NCBI GenBank assembly: GCA_934271235.1
Contig: CAKQQT010000004.1
Span: 62,001 to 126,000 of the forward strand
Length of the DNA: 64,000 nucleotides
Source of the DNA: an uncultured Clostridia bacterium
GTDB lineage: Bacteria > Bacillota > Clostridia > Peptostreptococcales > Anaerovoracaceae
Direction: 5' to 3'
The notes under the pieces were generated by a model that ran no database searches, had not been told where the DNA came from, and saw nothing but the letters and a program-made list of their open reading frames with translations. Below are positions 59,515 to 64,000 of the stretch, piece by piece. Both the position numbers and the translations under genes were made by a program. Numbering within the stretch: position 1 is the stretch's first letter; every line of letters begins with the position of its first letter.

Positions 59515-61054
59515 CTCCCTCTGTCACCGCAGCCGCAGCCATCTGCGCCAACGTGTATAAATGCGGGCCTGCGTTCGGCATACAGCCGAGCATGACGGCT
59601 GCGGCCGTCGTCAGCATCAGCGGGATCCGCATCGCAAGCGCCGCGTCACCGCGAACCGGATACGCGTGTCCATGCGCATCCGCCGCAGGCAGCAGGGGTC
59701 CGTCATCCGGACCCTCGCCCTTTGCAAATACGATCTGCACGACCGGCATCAGATAACTCAATGCAAGCAGCGCCGCAGCCACCAGCACCACCGCGAAAAA
59801 CGGCTGTCCCATTGCCAAAATACCGCGGATCAGATTGAACTTACTGACAAAACCCGCCATCAGAGGCAGACCGGCGATCCCCAACGAAGCGATCGCAAAG
59901 CAGGTCATGGTAACCGGCATGCGCTTTGCCAGACCGCGCATGCTGCTGATCTCCGAAAGTCCCGTGGTCACAAAGATCGCGCCTGCGCACATAAAAAGCG
60001 TGATCTTCAGGAAAGCATGGGCTGCCATATGGAACAGCGCTCCCGCAATGCTGGCCTGCGCGCAGACGCAGATCCCCATCACGATATAGGAAAGCTGTCC
60101 GACCGTTGAGAATGCCAATCTTGCCTTTAAATTATCTTTTTTAAGCGCTATCAGCGACGACAAAATAATGGTGATCGCTGCCGCCCAAGCCAGGATCTTC
60201 GCGCCGCCGCAGGCGATCGAGAGCTGCGGTCCGAAAACATAGCCGACCACACGTAAAACACAAAACGCACCTGCCTTGACCACCGCCACCGCATGCAGGA
60301 GCGCGCTGACCGGTGTCGGCGCGACCATCGCGGACGGCAGCCAGCTGTGCAGCGGCATCACGCCCGCTTTGACCGCACCGCCGAGGATCATCAGCAAAAA
60401 CAGCACGCAAAGCACGCCGACTTGCGGCAGCGCCTCGCCGGCCGCTTCCGCAAGGAAGCCGCCGGCGGCAAAGTCTCCGGTCCCGCACATCACATAGACC
60501 GTACAGATCGCCGCAAAAAACAGCTGGCCGCTGATCAACGTATAAGCCAGATATTTCCGCCCGGACATCTTTGCCGCATCGTTGCGGTAGTGTGCCACCA
60601 GCGGATAAGTCGCGACCGTCAGCATCTCGTAGAAGATGAAAAAGGTCATTAGATTTGCCGCCATCGCGATGCCCAGTGCCGAACCCACGCAGACCGCAAA
60701 AGCCGCAAAATAACCGGTCTGATCTTTTTCATGATGCCCGCGCATATAACCGATCGAATAAAACGAAGTTAAGATCCATAAAAAACTTGCGATGCAGGCA
60801 AACACCATGCCCGCCGCATCGGCACGGAACGCCAGTTCCACACCTTCCGCGATCTGCCACAGCCGTGTTTCATAGACCTGTCCTTCCAGCACCGCGGGTG
60901 TCATCGAAAAGACCAGTCCCGCTGCGCAGACTGCTGCGGTGATCGTGATAGCTTCACGCAGATTCCGATGCAGGCGATTGCCAAACAGCAGGATCAGGCC
61001 TGCCGCCAAAAGGCAGACGCCGACTGCCGCTGCCGGTCTCAAATTCTCTATCAT
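59495..61054 (-). CDS. Proton-conducting antiporter subunit (MrpD/HyfB-like), second copy
   Basis: 519 residues from ATG 61054, which has the near-perfect site GGAGGTGATC upstream. Proton_antipo_M core: MTFFIFYEMLTVATYPLVAH, GVMPLHSWLPSAMVAPTPVS, and HAVAVVKAGAFCVLR carry the conserved Glu, His and Lys of proton channels. The start overlaps the previous stop by 4 bp. Confidence 0.9.
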   Translation of the reverse strand: MIENLRPAAAVGVCLLAAGLILLFGNRLHRNLREAITITAAVCAAGLVFSMTPAVLEGQVYETRLWQIAEGVELAFRADAAGMVFACIASFLWILTSFYSIGYMRGHHEKDQTGYFAAFAVCVGSALGIAMAANLMTFFIFYEMLTVATYPLVAHYRNDAAKMSGRKYLAYTLISGQLFFAAICTVYVMCGTGDFAAGGFLAEAAGEALPQVGVLCVLFLLMILGGAVKAGVMPLHSWLPSAMVAPTPVSALLHAVAVVKAGAFCVLRVVGYVFGPQLSIACGGAKILAWAAAITIILSSLIALKKDNLKARLAFSTVGQLSYIVMGICVCAQASIAGALFHMAAHAFLKITLFMCAGAIFVTTGLSEISSMRGLAKRMPVTMTCFAIASLGIAGLPLMAGFVSKFNLIRGILAMGQPFFAVVLVAAALLALSYLMPVVQIVFAKGEGPDDGPLLPAADAHGHAYPVRGDAALAMRIPLMLTTAAAVMLGCMPNAGPHLYTLAQMAAAAVTEGGAFLAG

Positions 61055-62535
61055 GCGCCGATCACCTCCATCAAAGCCTCCCCGAAGATACCGCTGACAA
61101 TGCCGGTATGGAACAATCCCAGCCCGACGATCACAAACCCTGCCGTCAGGACCGGGATCAGCATCTGCCAAGGCAGTTCCGCCCTTGGATAACGATCCGG
61201 AAACTCTTTTTTCGGATCCATAAACAGATGCTCCAGCAGGCGGAAAAAGTAAATAGCGCTCAAAAGACTGCTGAGGATCAGCGCTGCCACAAAAAGATAC
61301 TGTCCTTTTTGGATCGCGCCGAGCGCCAGATACCATTTGCTGAAAAAGCCCGCAAACGGCGGCAGTCCGATCATCGACAGCGCGCAGATCGTCATCGTCA
61401 TGCCGGTGACCGGCATTTCCCGATAGAGCTGCCCCATCGATGGGGTGTTGTGAACGCCGAATTTAAATTTTAAAGCGCCGGATGTATAGAACAGACCGGA
61501 CTTCATGAACGCATGGCTGACGATATGCAGCAGCGCTCCGACCAGACCGTAATAGTTGCCTAAGGCGATCCCCATAGCGATATAACCGACCTGCCCGATG
61601 CTCGAATAGGCAAGGATCTTGTTGTAGACGTCGTAGCGCAGCGCCTTGAGCGAACCGTACAGCACGCCGCAGACCGCGAGTACGCTGAGGAACATCAAAA
61701 AATATTCCATTGCCTGTCCCTGTGCCTTGAAGACACAGTAGAAGAACCGGATCATCGCATAGGCCGGGATCTTGATCATAATGCCCGCGATCATCGGATC
61801 TGCCCCTTCGTGCGCATAAGAATGCGCTGCCGGCTGCCAGCCATGGAACGGGAATAACGCCATCTTGATGCCGAAACCTACGATCATACAGCCGATGGCC
61901 AGAAGCACCAGCGGACTGTCCATCTTGCCGGAAAGGCGCAGGGTCAGGTCCGCCATGTTCAGGGTTCCGGTTGCTGCATACAAAAATCCGACCCCTAAAA
62001 GGTACATCGACGCCCCGATGGTACCGGTCAGAAGGTAGCGGAACGCCGCGATCGGCCCTTTGCCTTCTCCGGCAGCGATCAGTCCGTAGCCTGCCAATGC
62101 GGTAATTTCCATGAAAACATAAAGGTTGAACGCATCGCCGGTCGATGCCATACCCAAAAGTCCGATCGCCAAGCATGCAAGCGTTGTATAGTAGACATTC
62201 ACGCGAAGCGGATCGTGCGTCGCGGTTTCTTCAAACGGACTGCTGTAAAGCGCGGTCAGAAACGAGATCCCCGCGACCAGCAGAATGATCGGCGCGTTGA
62301 TGCCGTCGATCACGAACTCGATCCCGTACGGCGGCTTCCAGCCGCCCAGCCAGTAATGAAGCGCGCTGCCGCCGCGTACGACCTGCACGAGCTGCATGAC
62401 GGCGCAGACCGCAGAAGCAAAAAGCGTGCAGAGCACGGTCCGTTTTCCTGCATTTTTTGAAAGCTTGCCCAGCAGCGGGCAAAGCAGCGCCCCACACAGC
62501 GGGAATAAGATCACGAGGATCGGCAAGTGCTTCAT
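61051..62535 (-). CDS. Proton-conducting antiporter subunit (MrpD-like), first copy
   Basis: 494 residues. DAFNLYVFMEITALAGYGLI, FPFHGWQPAAHSYAHEGADP and MIKIPAYAMIRFFY carry the usual charged channel residues. Length and motifs fit MrpD/MnhD. Its start overlaps the mrpC-like gene by 4 bp. Confidence 0.92.
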   Translation of the reverse strand: MKHLPILVILFPLCGALLCPLLGKLSKNAGKRTVLCTLFASAVCAVMQLVQVVRGGSALHYWLGGWKPPYGIEFVIDGINAPIILLVAGISFLTALYSSPFEETATHDPLRVNVYYTTLACLAIGLLGMASTGDAFNLYVFMEITALAGYGLIAAGEGKGPIAAFRYLLTGTIGASMYLLGVGFLYAATGTLNMADLTLRLSGKMDSPLVLLAIGCMIVGFGIKMALFPFHGWQPAAHSYAHEGADPMIAGIMIKIPAYAMIRFFYCVFKAQGQAMEYFLMFLSVLAVCGVLYGSLKALRYDVYNKILAYSSIGQVGYIAMGIALGNYYGLVGALLHIVSHAFMKSGLFYTSGALKFKFGVHNTPSMGQLYREMPVTGMTMTICALSMIGLPPFAGFFSKWYLALGAIQKGQYLFVAALILSSLLSAIYFFRLLEHLFMDPKKEFPDRYPRAELPWQMLIPVLTAGFVIVGLGLFHTGIVSGIFGEALMEVIGA

Positions 62536-62912
62536 TTGCGTCCTCTCTTTCCCGTGATCTCATCCTCTTCAATGGTCCCGTAGATCTCCTTGATCTTCAT
62601 CAGCAGAGCCAGTCCGACACCGGTCGTACCGAGACTGACCACGATCGCCGTCAGCATCAGCGCATGCGGCAGCGGATTGATGTAGGCGTCCGAACCGAAG
62701 ACTCCCGCGAGCGTGACCGGCAGCGTTGCCTGGTCTTTCTGCCCGAACGTCAGGAAAAAAAAGATGATCGCGACCTGCATGATGTTCATGCAGATCAGCT
62801 TTTTCATATAGTTGCCGCAGGAGATCATCCCATAGACGCCGACTGCCATCAGGATCAGAGCCAGCATGTAGATGCCTCGGTCTGCGAGAAAAAATTCCAA
62901 TTGATTAATCAT
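62532..62912 (-). CDS. Antiporter subunit C (MrpC/NuoK-like)
   Basis: 126 residues from ATG 62912 (GGAAAGGACC upstream). Three helices; MLALILMAVGVYGMISCGNY then NIMQVAIIFFFLTFG and PLPHALMLTAIVVSLGTTGV match MrpC/NuoK, with the conserved PLPHALMLTAIVV motif. Confidence 0.93.
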   Translation of the reverse strand: MINQLEFFLADRGIYMLALILMAVGVYGMISCGNYMKKLICMNIMQVAIIFFFLTFGQKDQATLPVTLAGVFGSDAYINPLPHALMLTAIVVSLGTTGVGLALLMKIKEIYGTIEEDEITGKRGRK

Positions 62913-63687
62913 CGAATCCGGTCCTTTCCAGTACAATTTCCAAGATCTGAATGATGACCGCCATAACGCACAGCGTTACACCGGCTTCCACCATGAAAAT
63001 CCCCACACTATGCAGTTCGGCTGCGTCTCCGTGCGGGAAAGGCAGCGGCAGTCGTCCGTACTCGAGGAAGTTTCCGCCGCCGACCATGCACAAAATCCCG
63101 GTCAATGCATAGAAACATGCGCCCAAGCCGCCCAGTAGCAGCGTGGATTCCGTCCGCAGCCGCGGCAGGTACATGCCTTTGCCCGGTGAAATGCGGTCCA
63201 AAAGGTATGCGCAGGCAAGCAGCGCGCCGGCCTGGAACCCTCCTCCCAGACTGACTTCTCCGTGCATCAGCACATAAACCGCGTAGATCACCAGGATCGG
63301 GATCACCATGCGAAAAGCAAGATCAAACGCGGATTTTTTTTCTTGCCGTAAGTTTTTAGACTTCGCCTGGGCCGTCACCGCGTCCAAGGCCGTGTTTTTT
63401 TTCGGCGGCAGCAGCGTCATGCAGACGACGACGCCGGACAGGAACAGCACGCAAGTCTCGAACAGGGTGTCAAATCCGCGGTAGTCTGCCAGCACCGCCG
63501 TCACGAGATTCGGAGACGCCGTCTCGCGCACCGCTTTATTGATATAGTAGTCCGAAACCTCCCCGTTAGCCGGTGTGTCATGTGCCCCGATCGTCGGCAG
63601 CACTCTGCCGATCTCAAGTGAGATCCCCGCAGTCAGCATGATCACCAGCAGTACGCCGACAAGACTTTTTTTATCGATCTTTTTCAT
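62905..63687 (-). CDS. MbhE-MrpB fusion antiporter subunit
   Basis: 260 residues from ATG 63687 (GAGGAAC upstream). Residues ~1-95 include a MbhE-like segment (NLVTAVLADYRGFDTLFETC); residues ~125-255 are an MrpB domain (YVLMHGEVSLGGGFQAGALL with the conserved GGGFQAG). The order and fusion match MBH-type membrane modules rather than the classical Mrp operon. Confidence 0.88.
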   Translation of the reverse strand: MKKIDKKSLVGVLLVIMLTAGISLEIGRVLPTIGAHDTPANGEVSDYYINKAVRETASPNLVTAVLADYRGFDTLFETCVLFLSGVVVCMTLLPPKKNTALDAVTAQAKSKNLRQEKKSAFDLAFRMVIPILVIYAVYVLMHGEVSLGGGFQAGALLACAYLLDRISPGKGMYLPRLRTESTLLLGGLGACFYALTGILCMVGGGNFLEYGRLPLPFPHGDAAELHSVGIFMVEAGVTLCVMAVIIQILEIVLERTGFDD

Positions 63688-63931
63688 CTGTTCCTCGCTT
63701 TTTTCGTATCGACTTGATGACAATGACAAAATATACGGTGGATACCGTCCCGATCACCGCTTCGGTAAAGGCAACGTCCGCCGCGCCGACGATCGTATAA
63801 AGCAGCATCGCCGCAAAGCTGAACGCGCAATAGGTAATGACGGAGGACATCAGCCTCTGATCTGCGATCAGGACAATGCTGATGCCGATCAGAAGAACCA
63901 GCAGCATCGCTTCTGCAATCAGTACAGACAT
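63671..63931 (-). CDS. MbhD-like antiporter subunit
   Basis: 86 residues; AAAGGAGG before ATG. Three helices; GAADVAFTEAVIGTVSTVYF is the conserved MbhD/DUF4040 motif with the acidic residue in the second half. The 3' end overlaps the next gene by 17 bp. Confidence 0.88.
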   Translation of the reverse strand: MSVLIAEAMLLVLLIGISIVLIADQRLMSSVITYCAFSFAAMLLYTIVGAADVAFTEAVIGTVSTVYFVIVIKSIRKKRGTDEKDR

Positions 63932-64000
63932 TCTATTTTTCCTCCTTTTCCCGCATCACGCCGTCTTCCTCTGTTTTTCCGCAAAAAGCAGCCTGCTCGT
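63932..64000 (-). CDS. 3' end of an upstream antiporter-operon gene (probably MrpG)
   Basis: A minus-strand frame ends with TAG at 63932-63934 and a charged tail (VMREKEEK). The ribosome binding site of mbhD lies inside it. In similar operons mrpG precedes mbhD. Only about 22 codons are visible, so this is a positional guess. Confidence 0.35.

Overview
The window is chromosomal DNA from an anaerobic, amino-acid-fermenting, low-GC-lineage Gram-positive bacterium, most likely a member of the Clostridia (Eubacteriales, Anaerovoracaceae/Family XIII-like). The basis is a lysine-fermentation gene set, strong AGGAGG-type ribosome binding sites, CwlD/3D-domain cell-wall enzymes, lipobox lipoproteins, and a TetM-like GTPase fused to a YacP/Rae1 domain. 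The genus is inference. No rRNA, tRNA or CRISPR array was seen. Most genes lie on the minus strand.

Layout. 0-1.3 kb: a tyrosine integrase cut by the window edge, next to the 3' tail of a rubrerythrin-family gene; this looks like one end of an integrated element. 1.3-12.2 kb: a cell-surface region with two large secreted proteins, a lipoprotein, an XRE-type regulator, and a DUF4282-like/hydrolase/Ser-Thr-kinase operon. Three promoters here share an 18-bp motif exactly 20 bp upstream of an extended -10. 12.2-14.7 kb: three perfect DnaA boxes, a CwlD-type amidase and an AlaX-type tRNA-editing protein. 14.7-18.2 kb: an aromatic-amino-acid-type ABC transporter (TrpXYZ family) behind a 15-codon leader peptide with five consecutive Tyr codons and an intrinsic terminator. 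18.2-21.2 kb: a 3D/G5 wall protein and an ECF sigma/anti-sigma pair.

21.2-34.9 kb is the lysine-fermentation block: CoA-transferase atoA/atoD, kamE/kamD, kamC, kamB, kamA and two tandem kdd copies on the minus strand, and kal on the plus strand. Between kdd2 and kal sits a sigma-54 activator whose N-terminal half is a degenerate copy of the pathway enzyme Kdd. Canonical -24/-12 promoters precede both kdd2 and kal. The cleavage enzyme Kce is not in the window.

34.9-50.9 kb is mostly housekeeping: FeoAB with an 11-bp tandem repeat upstream, a pseudouridine synthase, an FAD oxidoreductase, MnmM/YtqB, a PyrK-like iron-sulfur protein, a DD-carboxypeptidase, ScpB/ScpA, MtnA, a J-domain-like membrane protein, a FeoB-like protein without a G domain, PhzF and a GNAT acetyltransferase. 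51-57 kb: PstA, PstC and an apparently circularly permuted PstS, then the TetM-like/NYN fusion. 57.4-64 kb: an Mrp/MBH-type cation antiporter operon that continues past the right edge.

The most notable unexplained features are: a repeated structured-RNA candidate (4.1 and 21.4 kb) with four compensatory base-pair changes; the enzyme-derived sensor of the sigma-54 regulator; the Tyr-codon leader peptide; the permuted PstS; and the shared promoter motif of the surface-protein region.
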